A DNA stretch of 64,000 nucleotides from Psychrobacter sp. DAB_AL43B (GCF_900168255.1 NZ_LT799838.1:3038001-3102000), one strand, 5' to 3'. Numbered from the stretch's first letter, positions 28,370 to 39,474 are shown. Numbers and translations are program-made. Notes: generated from the letters alone by a model not told the origin.

Positions 28370-28405
28370 GTTGAATTCTGAGATATCTCTGATTCAACCT
28401 TTTTT
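28370..28405 (+). terminator. Terminator-like hairpin in the leader of the acidic lipoprotein gene
   Basis: Outer arms GTTGAAT (28370-28376) and ATTCAAC (28392-28398) enclose the palindrome GAGATATCTC, followed directly by CCTTTTTT. It lies 38 bp upstream of the lipoprotein start codon and upstream of its ribosome-binding site, so it could be an attenuator or the end of a small RNA. Confidence 0.55.
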
Positions 28406-28443
28406 GCTGCTACTGCTCATTCAATTATTCCGGAGAAAACCTT

Positions 28444-28803
28444 ATGAAACTTAAATTACTTGCTCTAGCTGGTATCATGACTGCAACTATGGGCCTAACT
28501 GCCTGTGACAGCAACAAAGAAAACGCTGCTGAAGATTTATCTGACGCGCAAGAAGAAGTGCAAGACGCTTCACAAGAATTAGATCAAGCTGCTGCTGAAG
28601 GCGAAGCTGTTCCTGCTGAAGCTGACGCTGCTATTGCTGGCGCTGAAGCTGAAATCGCTGATGCACAACTTGCTACTGCTACTAACGAAATCGACGCTGA
28701 AGTTCCTGTAGACGGTACTACTACTAGCGTTGACGTAGCTAGCGAAACTCCAGCTGTAGACGCAGCTGACGAAGTTGTAGTTGTTGAAGAACCAGCTCAG
28801 TAA
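28444..28803 (+). CDS. Small acidic Ala/Glu-rich lipoprotein
   Basis: A 119-residue precursor. The signal peptide MKLKLLALAGIMTATMGLTAC ends in the lipobox LTA-C (Cys21). The mature part is highly acidic and alanine-rich, with heptad-like DAQEEVQDASQELDQAAAEG that should form helix or coiled coil, then a Val/Thr/Asp-rich tail. No enzymatic motif is visible; it does not match a family I recognise beyond small envelope lipoproteins. GGAG lies at good spacing before the ATG. Strongly biased, alanine-rich codons suggest high expression. Confidence 0.8.
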   Translation: MKLKLLALAGIMTATMGLTACDSNKENAAEDLSDAQEEVQDASQELDQAAAEGEAVPAEADAAIAGAEAEIADAQLATATNEIDAEVPVDGTTTSVDVASETPAVDAADEVVVVEEPAQ

Positions 28804-28836
28804 TTTTTATTTTTATAAATAAAAATACTGTATTAA

Positions 28837-28866
28837 AAAAAAGAGAGCCTATGCTCTCTTTTTTAA
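28837..28866 (+). terminator. Terminator of the acidic lipoprotein gene
   Basis: A 12-bp stem AAAAAAGAGAGC / GCTCTCTTTTTT with 4-base loop, 33 bp after the stop. Confidence 0.92.
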
Positions 28867-29022
28867 TGCCTGCTATTTATGATTTTTATTAGTAGTCAAC
28901 ATACTTTAGATTAACGCAATCTACTTGATATCAAACCTATATCTCATGGTTATAAAATAAGAAATCATCACTAATCTATTTCAAGCGTTAAAGCATTAGT
29001 TGCTAAAAACTGCCTACCAACA

Positions 29023-29322
29023 TTACTCATCAAATAAACGCTCATCGACTTGTTGACGAAATTTTTGTCCTGTTTTGAATGTAACAACACGACGTGCCGA
29101 TACAGCAACTGGCTCCCCTGTCTTTGGGTTACGACCTGGACGGCTATTTTTATCTTTAAGCTCAAAGTTGCCAAAGCCTGAAAGCTTGACCTCTTTGCCA
29201 TCAATCAAACTCTCTGACAATTCGTCAAAAAAATTCTCTACCAAACAACGGCCTTCTTGGCGTGTTAGGTTTAGATGACTCATCAAATGCTCAATCATGT
29301 CAGATTTGGTTAAGGTGCTCAC
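29023..29322 (-). CDS. ihfA: Integration host factor subunit alpha
   Basis: A 99-residue HU/IHF-family DNA-bending protein. The beta-arm [19 protein letters not shown] and [12 protein letters not shown] identify IHF-alpha; its position after pheT supports alpha over beta. It starts with GTG, with GGAG eight bases upstream. The gene follows pheT by 275 bp, so it may be transcribed both from the pheST operon and from its own promoter. Confidence 0.96.
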   Translation of the reverse strand: MSTLTKSDMIEHLMSHLNLTRQEGRCLVENFFDELSESLIDGKEVKLSGFGNFELKDKNSRPGRNPKTGEPVAVSARRVVTFKTGQKFRQQVDERLFDE

Positions 29323-29538
29323 AGTACGACTCCTATGCTATGTCGTGATGTCGAATATCATGGTTTAGCGGTATGAAGATTAATGTTAGCTATTATAAAG
29401 GTTTTTTACCGTCTTTTTAATAAAGACTACATTAAAATCCTTTATTAATAACCACTTAACTCATTTTCGAAAAAATTTGTATAAAAAACAGCTTATATAA
29501 AAAACCATTTTTGCGAATAATAGTTTTTAAGAATAACA

Positions 29539-29575
29539 ATGCTCCATAGCCTCTTAATAAGAACCTATAGAGCAT
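29539..29575. repeat. Inverted repeat between pheT and ihfA
   Basis: Arms ATGCTCCATAG (29539-29549) and CTATAGAGCAT (29565-29575), one mismatch, 15-base loop. It lies just after the pheT stop in the transcribed direction, without a T run on that strand, so processing or a weak terminator are both possible. The remainder of 29323-29597 is AT-rich and empty. Confidence 0.5.
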
Positions 29576-29597
29576 GGTATCTTTTTACAGCTAAGTT

Positions 29598-32033
29598 TTA
29601 GCTATCACGCAACTGTACTGAATGCTGATCCGTTAGCGCTTGTACCACTTTGTCAGTGACCGTTTTTACGGCTTCATCAGATAATGTTTGGGTTTTATCT
29701 TGCCATATTAATGCAAAGGCTAATGAACGTTGACCAGTCGGTATTTTGTCGCCTTGATAAACGTCAAACAACCATAGGTCAGTCAACAAATTACCTGCCG
29801 CAGCGCGTATGGTCGACTCTAACGTCTGCAAACTGATATCGCTATCTACTAAGACAGCGATATCACGGCGTACTTGCGGGAATTTGCTTGGCGTGGTGAT
29901 GGCATGCTGTTCACGAGCAAGCGTTAGTAATGGTGCAAGAAGTAATTGAGCGACCCAAGTAGCGGGTAGATCTAACTGTTTGGCAGTATTGGGATGTAAT
30001 TGTCCTAACCAACCGACATATTGGTCATCGATATATAGTTTGGCGCTTTGTCCAGGGTGCAAGAAATTCAGCGCACTACGCTCATAGCGAATACGCGCGC
30101 TATCGATTTTCGCCGGTAATAATTGCTCAATATCATGCTTCAAATCATAAAAGTCTAGTGCGCGGTTTTGATAAGCTTGCTCATCCCAGATATCACCAAC
30201 TGCCACTAGAGCAATACTTGGTGTTTGTACTAACTCACTAACACTATGACCGACAAAACTCAGACCTGTTTCAAAGAAACGCACGCGCGATTGCTGGCGA
30301 TTCAGGTTATATTGCACGCATGGCAATAAACTTGATAGCAAAGTACGGCGCATAACGGCCAAATCACTAGAAATAGGATTGGCCAGTGCCAATACTTCTC
30401 CTAAGGCTTCATCATCAAGCAAGGCTTCTAATTTGGCATCACTAAAGCTAAAGCTAATCGCCTCCATATAACCATTATCGACCAGCGCTAGCTTCATCTC
30501 ATGGGTCAAGTCTGCAGTATCGTCATAATCCATGCTAACTTGCAGGTGCGGCAAGATGCTTGGGATATTGTCATAGCCATAAATACGGGCAATCTCTTCG
30601 ATTAAATCTTCTTTGATGCTCATATCAAAGCGATACGATGGCGGCGTGCAAATCAGGCTATCTGCTTGCTGCTCTACTTCAAACCCTAATTGGGTCAAAA
30701 TACGCACCATGATTGCTGGCTCAATCTCAATGCCAATAACATCACGAACCTTTGTAATCGGTAAAGTAATTGGCGCACGAGCAGGTAGGTGCTCGCTACT
30801 TTCAGCTTTTACGATTTGTCCCGCTTGGCTACCTGTAACGCTTGTAATCAAATCAACAGCACGCGCTAAAGCAAGCATTGGTAATTCAAAATCAACACCA
30901 CGCTCAAAGCGTTGTGAAGCATCGGTATGCAAACCAAAACGACGTGCGCGCGCAGCGATAGCCAATTGATTAAAGAAGGCACTCTCTAATACGATATTAG
31001 TGGTGCTATCAGTAACGCTACTACGCTGACCACCCATAATACCAGCAAGCGCAAGTATACCTTTATCGTCAGCAATGACCAACTCATCACCCGTTAAAGT
31101 AATGGTTTGCTCATTAAGCAAGGTAATAGTTTCTTCAGGCTGTGCCAAACGTACAACGATATCGCCCTCGATAGTATCGGCATCAAACGCATGTAGCGGT
31201 TGACCTAATTCCATCAGCACGTAGTTAGTCACATCAACTAAAAAGTTGTGCGAACGTAGTCCTGACTGTACTAATGCATCTTGCATCCATTTTGGCGTAT
31301 CGATACTACGATCAATGTTACTAATTGACTGTAATAGATAGCGCGGGCAAGCTTCAACAGCACTGACTGTCACAGCTGTCACAGCTGGCATATCTTGCAT
31401 AGCTTCGTTATGAGTAAATTGGCAGTTATCAGGGATATTTGGCATTTGCATAGGTAGATCGTTAATGACTGATATCTCACGGGCAATACCACGAACACTA
31501 AAGCAGTCACCACGGTTTGGGGTGATAGAGATATCCAATATTTGATTGTCTAAACCCAAATACTCACGGATATCCATGCCAATTGGTGCATCAGCTGCCA
31601 ATTCAAGCAAACCATCTATGCTATCAGTTAAATCAATTTCAGAAGCACCGCAAAGCATACCGTTAGAGTCGACACCGCGTAGGTTGCCGTTTTTAATTTT
31701 AAAGCCCGCATTTTTACCACTAACGTCATCAGAGGGTAAAACAGCACCAACGGTAGCAACAGGCGCTTTCATACCGACAGTGACATTGGGCGCACCGCAG
31801 ACGATTTGCAACGGTTCAGCTGCACCAATATTAACCTGTGTAACACGTAATTTATCTGCATCTGGATGTTGCTCGACGCTGATCACTTCACCGACAACCA
31901 CACCGCTAAAATCACGGGCAACCGCATAGCGATCGTCAATTTCAAGGCCTGCCATGGTCAATTGGTCAGCCAATTGCTCACTGGTATTAGTAGGGTTTAC
32001 CCATTGACGTAGCCACTGTTCGCTAATTTTCAT
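29598..32033 (-). CDS. pheT: Phenylalanine-tRNA ligase beta subunit
   Basis: An 811-residue beta subunit of the alpha2-beta2 synthetase. The N-terminal tRNA-binding OB domain contains VVVGEVISVEQHPDADKLRV; the B3/B4 editing region has YVLMELGQPLHAFDAD; B5 has IYGYDNIPS; and the C-terminal anticodon-recognition domain (FDX-ACB) begins near SKFPQVRRDIAVLVD. Length is normal (E. coli 795). It follows pheS by 68 bp in the conserved pheST operon. Confidence 0.98.
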   Translation of the reverse strand: MKISEQWLRQWVNPTNTSEQLADQLTMAGLEIDDRYAVARDFSGVVVGEVISVEQHPDADKLRVTQVNIGAAEPLQIVCGAPNVTVGMKAPVATVGAVLPSDDVSGKNAGFKIKNGNLRGVDSNGMLCGASEIDLTDSIDGLLELAADAPIGMDIREYLGLDNQILDISITPNRGDCFSVRGIAREISVINDLPMQMPNIPDNCQFTHNEAMQDMPAVTAVTVSAVEACPRYLLQSISNIDRSIDTPKWMQDALVQSGLRSHNFLVDVTNYVLMELGQPLHAFDADTIEGDIVVRLAQPEETITLLNEQTITLTGDELVIADDKGILALAGIMGGQRSSVTDSTTNIVLESAFFNQLAIAARARRFGLHTDASQRFERGVDFELPMLALARAVDLITSVTGSQAGQIVKAESSEHLPARAPITLPITKVRDVIGIEIEPAIMVRILTQLGFEVEQQADSLICTPPSYRFDMSIKEDLIEEIARIYGYDNIPSILPHLQVSMDYDDTADLTHEMKLALVDNGYMEAISFSFSDAKLEALLDDEALGEVLALANPISSDLAVMRRTLLSSLLPCVQYNLNRQQSRVRFFETGLSFVGHSVSELVQTPSIALVAVGDIWDEQAYQNRALDFYDLKHDIEQLLPAKIDSARIRYERSALNFLHPGQSAKLYIDDQYVGWLGQLHPNTAKQLDLPATWVAQLLLAPLLTLAREQHAITTPSKFPQVRRDIAVLVDSDISLQTLESTIRAAAGNLLTDLWLFDVYQGDKIPTGQRSLAFALIWQDKTQTLSDEAVKTVTDKVVQALTDQHSVQLRDS

Positions 32034-32101
32034 AAATATCTCGGATCAGAATTTCATAATAAAGATTTTGGAGTAAAGGTAGGCGTATTAATAACGACAA
32101 T

Positions 32102-33274
<1,173 letters not shown>

Positions 33275-33354
33275 TTAGACGATTATAAAGGCAATTCGAC
33301 AAAATATGCATTTGGCTCTTATGCAGAAAACTGGCAGTAAGATAATGTTATATA

Positions 33355-33386
33355 AAAAAAGCCACCGACCAGCGGTAGCTTTTATT
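33355..33386 (-). terminator. Hairpin between rplT and pheS
   Basis: AAAAGCCACCG...CGGTAGCTTTT, one mismatch, with A/T tracts on both sides. Probably a terminator of rpmI-rplT on the minus strand. The rest of 33167-33512 contains no gene. Confidence 0.6.
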
Positions 33387-33512
33387 AATATCGTACTATT
33401 AATTAATATTATCTCTATCCATGTAGATAATCGCTTATGGACAATCAGTTATAAGTAATCACTTATAGAAAATCATTTAAAAAGCAGCATACCTAAGTAG
33501 AATAGTTAATAT

Positions 33513-33869
33513 TTATGCTAGTTCCGCTTTTGCTTTTTCAACCAATGCTGTGAAAGTCGCTGCATCATGCATAGCGATGTCAGCAAGTACGCGACGATCG
33601 ATTGCAATGTTAGCTTTTTTCATACCATTGATAAAGCGGCTATAGCTTAAGCCGTTTAAGCGTGCACCAGCATTGATACGTGCAATCCAAAGGCGACGGA
33701 AAGTACGTTTTTTGTTGCGACGGTCACGATAAGCATATTGACCAGCTTTGGTAACTGCTTGTACCGCTACGCGGTAAACACGTGAACGGGCACCGTAGTA
33801 GCCTTTTGCGCGTTTTAGGATTTTTTTGTGACGGCGATTTGCCTGTACACCACGTTTTACACGGGCCAT
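33513..33869 (-). CDS. rplT: 50S ribosomal protein L20
   Basis: A 118-residue basic protein: [31 protein letters not shown] and [16 protein letters not shown] are the invariant L20 segments. L20 binds 23S rRNA early in 50S assembly and in E. coli represses its own operon. GGAGTAATTT before the ATG is a good ribosome-binding site. It lies 129 bp after rpmI. Confidence 0.98.
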   Translation of the reverse strand: MARVKRGVQANRRHKKILKRAKGYYGARSRVYRVAVQAVTKAGQYAYRDRRNKKRTFRRLWIARINAGARLNGLSYSRFINGMKKANIAIDRRVLADIAMHDAATFTALVEKAKAELA

Positions 33870-33998
33870 AAATTACTCCAAGATTTCTTTAATTAAGCGA
33901 GTAACGATGTTATTAAAATATAAGCATCGTTTTCAGATTGCAAAGTCAAATATTTTTAATCAAAATATTTTTGATTAAACCCAAATGACGATAGGTTA

Positions 33999-34196
33999 TT
34001 AGATGTATGGGCACATACGACGAACTGCTGCTTCGTCAGACTTGTCCACCATCTTAAGACCACGCAACTGGCGAATACGCTTAGCTGATTTCTTGGTCAA
34101 GATATGGCTTTTGAATGCTTGCTTACGCTTAAAGCCATTCGCTGTTTTTTTGAAGCGTTTAGCTGCACCGCTTCTGGTTTTCATCTTAACTTTCAT
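33999..34196 (-). CDS. rpmI: 50S ribosomal protein L35
   Basis: A 65-residue basic protein ([35 protein letters not shown]) of normal L35 length. It opens an rpmI-rplT unit. The usual upstream partner infC is absent: the next 480 bp upstream contain no gene on this strand and then hisIE on the other. Confidence 0.97.
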   Translation of the reverse strand: MKVKMKTRSGAAKRFKKTANGFKRKQAFKSHILTKKSAKRIRQLRGLKMVDKSDEAAVRRMCPYI

Positions 34197-34307
34197 GATG
34201 ATTTGCCTCTTTGTCTTTGATAGAACCTGGTCGTCAAATAGTTAAAAGCGTATAGTCGCTGTAAAAACAACCACTAAACCTCTATTTGCCTCGAGGTGGG
34301 AGGCGCT

Positions 34308-34337
34308 ATTTTAGCAGATAGGTCGCTGTTTTGCCAA
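34308..34337 (-). promoter_or_regulatory. Promoter of rpmI-rplT
   Basis: On the minus strand TTGGCA (34332-34337), 18-bp spacer, TAAAAT (34308-34313). The predicted leader of about 105 nucleotides starts with a hairpin GCCTC-CCACCTC-GAGGC (34287-34303), which could serve L20 autoregulation. The rest of 34338-34675 is AT-rich, empty of genes and must carry the hisIE promoter. Confidence 0.65.
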
Positions 34338-34675
34338 GGAAAGTTTTGCGCCCTACTCTTACCTAAAGTTCTGTGCAAAAAAAATAGCATTTAACTCATA
34401 TTTACGCCCTAAATTTTTATAAACAAAACCCTAAGAAGTACATTTTAAATATTCACAAATAACTTGGGGCTAATTTACAATTATTGATTTATCAAAATTT
34501 AGCTCAGGTATAATTGTGCATTATTTACTGATTTAAAATATTGAATGTCAGTCTCAGCTATGTTTAAGTATCTATTGCGTCTTGATAAAGCTTTAACATA
34601 GCGCATAATAAATCCTGACTGCTGTTATTTGACCACTCTTTTACTACTTTCTACTGATAATAAGACAGATAAATT

Positions 34676-35542
34676 ATGACTTTACCTGCTTGGCTGACTG
34701 CCGTAAGTTTTAATGCTGATGGCTTGATTCCTGCAATTGCCCAAGACTTGCAGTCAGGACGTATCTTGATGATGGCTTGGATGAATGCCGAAGCGTTACA
34801 ATTGACTGCGCAAACACAAACGGCGGTTTATTTTTCGCGTTCGCGTGCTAAATTATGGCATAAAGGCGAGTCATCAGGGCATACCCAGCAAGTGCATGAT
34901 ATTCGTTTGGATTGCGATGCCGATGTGATTGTGCTTAGCGTCACTCAGGCTGGTGGTATCGCTTGTCATACGGGTCGCGAATCTTGTTTTTATCAACGTT
35001 TTGATTTGTCTGGGCAAACGCCTAAATGGCAAACAGTCGATAAAGTATTAAAAGATCCTGCAGAAATTTATAAATCTGATACAGCCGTCAGCGCTACTCA
35101 TCAAGATACTGTCATTGATACAGATTCTGATAACGTTAACAAAGCTCCTAATATTATTGCAAACTCTGACAGCCAAGTTAAAGTTGCGACCCATTCTATT
35201 TTACAGCAGCTTGATAGGGTATTAGCAGAGCGCAAACAAGCGGATGCTGATAGCTCTTATGTGGCAAGCTTATACGCCAAAGGTTTGAATAAAATATTAG
35301 AGAAAGTTGGTGAAGAAAGCACCGAAAGCATTATTGCGGCTAAAGATTTTGCCAATTGCGATGAAAACCTCAACAAAACGCAATATGATGACGCGCGCCA
35401 TGAGCTCATTTATGAAGTGGCTGACGTCTGGTTTCATACCTTAGTTGGATTGGCATGGTTTGATATAGAATCGGATACGGTATTAAATGAGCTAGGACGA
35501 CGTTTTGGCTTATCAGGTATTGATGAAAAAGCGGCTCGATAG
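34676..35542 (+). CDS. hisIE: Bifunctional HisI-HisE histidine biosynthesis enzyme
   Basis: A 288-residue fusion that catalyses the second and third steps of histidine synthesis. The HisI cyclohydrolase half has [29 protein letters not shown] and the zinc cysteines in [14 protein letters not shown] hydrophilic linker of about 60 residues rich in Asp, Ser and Asn follows. The HisE pyrophosphohydrolase half has [15 protein letters not shown] and [14 protein letters not shown]. The fusion is known from enterobacteria; here the linker is unusually long. It stands alone from other his genes, just upstream of tatABC. Confidence 0.94.
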   Translation: MTLPAWLTAVSFNADGLIPAIAQDLQSGRILMMAWMNAEALQLTAQTQTAVYFSRSRAKLWHKGESSGHTQQVHDIRLDCDADVIVLSVTQAGGIACHTGRESCFYQRFDLSGQTPKWQTVDKVLKDPAEIYKSDTAVSATHQDTVIDTDSDNVNKAPNIIANSDSQVKVATHSILQQLDRVLAERKQADADSSYVASLYAKGLNKILEKVGEESTESIIAAKDFANCDENLNKTQYDDARHELIYEVADVWFHTLVGLAWFDIESDTVLNELGRRFGLSGIDEKAAR

Positions 35543-35581
35543 TTTTTATAAGTTCGATAGCATTATTAATCTCAATAATGT

Positions 35582-35612
35582 GGGCAGTGGTTATAAGCCA
35601 CTGCCCTGTTTG
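35582..35612 (+). terminator. Hairpin after hisIE
   Basis: A 9-bp perfect stem GGGCAGTGG / CCACTGCCC with 7-base loop and a T-rich but interrupted tail. Probable terminator separating hisIE from tatABC. Confidence 0.65.
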
Positions 35613-35770
35613 ATTATTGTTGCTTTCACCTTTTTGTCACAAGTGCAGGTTATAATATAACTCTGTTTTACTTCGCATTGTATGTCGAAGCTTTTTATTG
35701 AGTATAACGATATTCGATAAACCCAAAGTAGGCATACAAAGACTGAAAACCAAGACATAAGGATACCTTT

Positions 35771-36040
35771 ATGGGTAGTTTTTCTATTACGCATTGGCTG
35801 ATTTTATTGGTGGTAGTGGTGGTCGTATTTGGCACCTCGAAGCTTAGAAATGCTGGCAAAGATTTGGGCGGTGCCGTCAAAGGCTTTAAAGAAGCGGTCA
35901 AAGACGAAAATACCGAGCATGCTAAGAAGCACGTAGTCCTTGATCATGATGGCAATGCGCGACCAACAAACCATGCGACAACGAATAAAGTGGACGATGC
36001 TAACATCAACTCCACTACTGATGATAACCACAAGGTGTAA
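35771..36040 (+). CDS. tatA: Sec-independent translocase subunit TatA
   Basis: An 89-residue protein with one N-terminal membrane helix ([19 protein letters not shown]), the FG hinge and the amphipathic helix [20 protein letters not shown], all typical of TatA. The tail is polar and variable. AAGGAT lies before the ATG. First gene of tatABC, which exports folded proteins across the inner membrane. Confidence 0.96.
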   Translation: MGSFSITHWLILLVVVVVVFGTSKLRNAGKDLGGAVKGFKEAVKDENTEHAKKHVVLDHDGNARPTNHATTNKVDDANINSTTDDNHKV

Positions 36041-36075
36041 TGCGTGCTGCATCTAGATAGTGATATTTAACGCTT

Positions 36076-36768
36076 ATGTTTGATATTGGGTTTTCTGAAT
36101 TATTGCTTTTTGGCGTCATCGCCTTAATCGTCTTGGGGCCAGAGAAGCTGCCCCAAGCGGCACGTACCGCTGGGCAATGGTATGCCAAAATTCGCCGCAC
36201 GGTCTCTACGCTACAGTCTGAAATAGAAGCTGAGCTCGACTTAGCTGAGACTCGGCAGCAAATGCAAAAAGAGCTGGCCAAAATTCGCCAAACTGAAGCC
36301 GAGATGAGACGCGAAATGGCCGAGATGCGCGGCAGTATGCAAGAGTTTGAATCTTCGCAAAACCAGCATTTAAAAACCACGCATAGTGCCGTAGCTGATG
36401 AAGAGCATGACGCCAATAATGAAGACAAGAGTAATAACAGTGATCAAAGCAGTCATGAGTCAGCCACGCCAAAAACATTTGACTACAGCTATCAGCAAAA
36501 TGACCAGTCAAAAGTGTCTGATGACAATTTAAAAACTGACCCCAATGATATCAAAGACAATTCAGATCAAATCGCTCAAATTATCACCACTAAACCGTGG
36601 GAAAATATGTGGTTCCGCCTTGGTGCTTATGATAAAGCGCGGCGCTTGCCTGTAGCGCCCTATTTACCGAACTATAAAGCAGATATTTTATTAAACAGTG
36701 GTTTAGATAGCCCTTTAAACAACCATTTAAATAAACAGTCTTCTGCCAATAAGCAGGAGAGTAAATAG
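36076..36768 (+). CDS. tatB: Sec-independent translocase subunit TatB
   Basis: A 230-residue TatB. The N-terminal MFDIGFSELLLFGVIALIVLGPEKLP with conserved Glu and GPEKLP is diagnostic. A long charged helix (residues about 25-100, many Glu/Arg/Lys) follows, then a hydrophilic Asn/Asp/Ser-rich tail and a conserved-looking basic patch near the end (WFRLGAYDKARRLPVAPYLP). The stop codon overlaps the tatC start by one base, implying coupled translation. Confidence 0.95.
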   Translation: MFDIGFSELLLFGVIALIVLGPEKLPQAARTAGQWYAKIRRTVSTLQSEIEAELDLAETRQQMQKELAKIRQTEAEMRREMAEMRGSMQEFESSQNQHLKTTHSAVADEEHDANNEDKSNNSDQSSHESATPKTFDYSYQQNDQSKVSDDNLKTDPNDIKDNSDQIAQIITTKPWENMWFRLGAYDKARRLPVAPYLPNYKADILLNSGLDSPLNNHLNKQSSANKQESK

Positions 36769-37637
36769 TGGGTTTATTTAAACGTCAAAAAAGCCGCCAA
36801 GAAAAGCTGACAGACTCAGCCATTGAAACCGAGACAGAGTCGGCAAACAGTGATGATTCGGGCGATATATTAAGCTCATTGGCTGATATGCCTATCACTG
36901 AGCATTTAATTGAGTTGCGCGTCCATCTAATTAAAATATGTGTTGCTGTGCTGGTGATATTTTTAGCGTTAGTTGGATTTTCACGTGAGTTGTATGATTT
37001 TTTATCGGACCCGTTAGTCGCGCAGTTACCTGCTAACTCAACGATGATTGCCACAGATATCACTTCAAACTTTATGGCACCAATACGCTTAACGATATTT
37101 GTAGCCGCATTCTTTGCTATGCCTTATATCCTGTATCAAATTTGGTCGTTTGTAGCTCCAGGCTTATATAAAAAAGAGAAAAAAGTCGCTATTCCAGTAC
37201 TGCTGTCCTCTATATTTTTATTTTATTCTGGGGTGGCTTTTGCTTATTTTATTGTACTCAAAGGCGTCCTAAAATTCTTTATCATGTTCGCCCCGCAGAA
37301 CGTCTTGCCAATGACAGACATCGACAGTTATCTGAGCTTTGCGCTCAAGCTCTTTATGGTATTTGGCTTAACTTTTGAGATTCCAGTCGTCACCTTGCTG
37401 TTGATATTGGTCGGCATCGTCTCCATTCAGGGCTTAGAAGATAAACGTCGTTACATTATTGTCGGCTGTTTTGCCGTTGCTGCCGTCGTCACTCCGCCTG
37501 ATGGCGTGTCGATGCTAATGCTGGCTATTCCCATGTGGTTGTTATTTGAGCTGGGTTTATTTTTAGCGAAAATCTTAATTAAAGAGGATCGCAATACTGC
37601 TTTAGCGGCAGTAAATAAAGAATTGAACAAGGAGTAA
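36768..37637 (+). CDS. tatC: Sec-independent translocase subunit TatC
   Basis: A 289-residue polytopic protein with six membrane segments. MPITEHLIELRVHLIK is the TatC signature start, followed by FMAPIRLTIFVAAFFAMPYILYQIW, FAPGLYKKEKK-like loop (VAPGLYKKEKK) and a conserved Glu in LTFEIPV. A 40-residue acidic/Ser-rich N-terminal extension precedes the core. Translation starts at GTG overlapping the tatB stop, with AGGAG upstream. Confidence 0.96.
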   Translation: MGLFKRQKSRQEKLTDSAIETETESANSDDSGDILSSLADMPITEHLIELRVHLIKICVAVLVIFLALVGFSRELYDFLSDPLVAQLPANSTMIATDITSNFMAPIRLTIFVAAFFAMPYILYQIWSFVAPGLYKKEKKVAIPVLLSSIFLFYSGVAFAYFIVLKGVLKFFIMFAPQNVLPMTDIDSYLSFALKLFMVFGLTFEIPVVTLLLILVGIVSIQGLEDKRRYIIVGCFAVAAVVTPPDGVSMLMLAIPMWLLFELGLFLAKILIKEDRNTALAAVNKELNKE

Positions 37638-37889
37638 ACTTCCTTATTAGAAATTTTTTCAAAAAAAACAGCCAACCATTTAATCTGGTAATATGACTCA
37701 CCGTACATTGAGTTCTATGTGCATTTTTTTCTAAATGAATTGTCGCTTAACGTATTTTTATCATCGTCGTTTACAGTCATAAGTATCTTACGATAACGTC
37801 CATTATTACTCATCAGCCATTGTCTATGCAGTGGCTTTTTTTACCCCCATTATTTCTGTCCACATTCTAGTCTTTTAGGTAGCTTTGTT

Positions 37890-39389
37890 ATGTCCGCATC
37901 TATGCCAGCTTATATGAGCGATCCCACTGATGAGCAGCTAAACGCGCTTAACATGGCGATGGATCATAAGTCATTTAAAGTGGTCGCCTATGCCGGTGCC
38001 GGTAAAACGACGACCTTGAAGCTCATCGGTGAGCGCTTGCGTGGACGCGGCTTGTATTTAGCCTTTAACAAAGCCATTGCTAATGATGCGCGCTCAAAGT
38101 TTCCGTCACATGTGGACTGTCGTACTTTTCACTCACTCGCCTACCGCCACGTACCCCGCGATATCACTGCTAAACTGTCTTTGCCGCGCTTCTCACCCAA
38201 ACGCCTTGGGGATGATTTGGGCTTGCAACCGGTACAAATCCGTCGGCAGATGGATGGGGTAAATAAATATATTACTTTGACTCCAGCACGATTGTCGCGC
38301 TTTGTCAGTGACGCGGTGAGCAATTTTTGTAGTACGCATGCCAGCTACCCTGCGCCAAGGCATATCTTGTTTCCAAGCTGGCTTGATGCCTCAGATGCCG
38401 AGCAGCTACGTGAGATGCTTTACCCTGCCGTGGAGCAGCGCTGGTTACAGTCGATTGATGCACGTCACCCTGCTGGTATCGGTCATGATATTTATCTTAA
38501 ACTTTGGGCATTGTCAAAACCTAGTATTCCAGCGGATTTTATCTTATTTGATGAAGCACAAGATGCCGATCCATTGATGATGGGAATTCTGACCCAGCAG
38601 CCACGGCAAGTGATTTATGTGGGCGACGCTCACCAACAGATTTATGAGTGGCGCGGCGCAGTCAATGCCATGAAACAGCTACCATTGCCACAAACTTTAT
38701 TGACGCAGTCCTTTCGTTTTGGCGAACCGATTGCCGACATTGCCAATACGCTGTTAAAGGCATTGCAAGAAGATGTGCCGCTAAAAGGCAACCCTAAGAA
38801 ACAGTCTTCTACTGATAAAGGTATGGTACATAGTAAAAAAGATGCCATTCTTTGTCGTACTAATGCCGCTGCTATGTCACAGCTATTAACTGGTCTAAAG
38901 CTTGGACATCGGGTGGCGCTACAAGCCGATACTGACCGTATGCTCAAATTCTGTCAGGCAGCCGAAAATTTAAAAAATGGTAAATCGGCGTATGGTGTAC
39001 CTGAGCTGGCGTATTTTTATAATTGGAGTGATGTACAAGAGTATTCTGAAACCAATGAAGGTAGCGATCTAAAAACGCTGGTCAAATTGGTTGATGATCA
39101 TGGCACCAATGTGTTGAGCCAAGCCGTTAACAGCTTATCCAGTATTGAGAATGCCGATTATGTTATTTCAACTGCCCATAAAGCCAAAGGGCTTGAATGG
39201 GGAAAAGTACAGTTAGACGATGATTTTTATTATGATGTGACGACCAATGCGGTAAAAATCAGCCCAGAAGAATTACGTTTGCTCTACGTTGCTTGTACGC
39301 GTGCGCAAAGCAATTTAGATATTCATAATATTAAAGATTTGATATCAGGATTGCAAACGGGGAAAAAGGTGATTTTTGGCAATTCTTAA
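37890..39389 (+). CDS. Small UvrD/FBH1-like superfamily 1 helicase
   Basis: A 499-residue SF1A helicase. Walker A is AYAGAGKTTTL near residue 35; motif Ia region YLAFNKAIANDARSKFP and TFHSLAYRHV; motif II FDEAQDADPLM; motif III VGDAHQQIYEWRGA; motif IV QSFRFG; motif V STAHKAKGLEW; motif VI LLYVACTRAQ. The compact size, AFNK and TFHSLAYR motifs resemble FBH1-type helicases, which disrupt recombinase filaments in eukaryotes, more than the 700-residue UvrD/Rep proteins. The role in bacteria is not established. It stands alone between tatC and dusC. Confidence 0.87.
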   Translation: MSASMPAYMSDPTDEQLNALNMAMDHKSFKVVAYAGAGKTTTLKLIGERLRGRGLYLAFNKAIANDARSKFPSHVDCRTFHSLAYRHVPRDITAKLSLPRFSPKRLGDDLGLQPVQIRRQMDGVNKYITLTPARLSRFVSDAVSNFCSTHASYPAPRHILFPSWLDASDAEQLREMLYPAVEQRWLQSIDARHPAGIGHDIYLKLWALSKPSIPADFILFDEAQDADPLMMGILTQQPRQVIYVGDAHQQIYEWRGAVNAMKQLPLPQTLLTQSFRFGEPIADIANTLLKALQEDVPLKGNPKKQSSTDKGMVHSKKDAILCRTNAAAMSQLLTGLKLGHRVALQADTDRMLKFCQAAENLKNGKSAYGVPELAYFYNWSDVQEYSETNEGSDLKTLVKLVDDHGTNVLSQAVNSLSSIENADYVISTAHKAKGLEWGKVQLDDDFYYDVTTNAVKISPEELRLLYVACTRAQSNLDIHNIKDLISGLQTGKKVIFGNS

Positions 39390-39474
39390 CCTTACCATTT
39401 GTGCCATCGAATAGATTTTGATTATGCCAATTTATAATGATAATGCCTCATCAATAGACAATGAACAATAAGCC

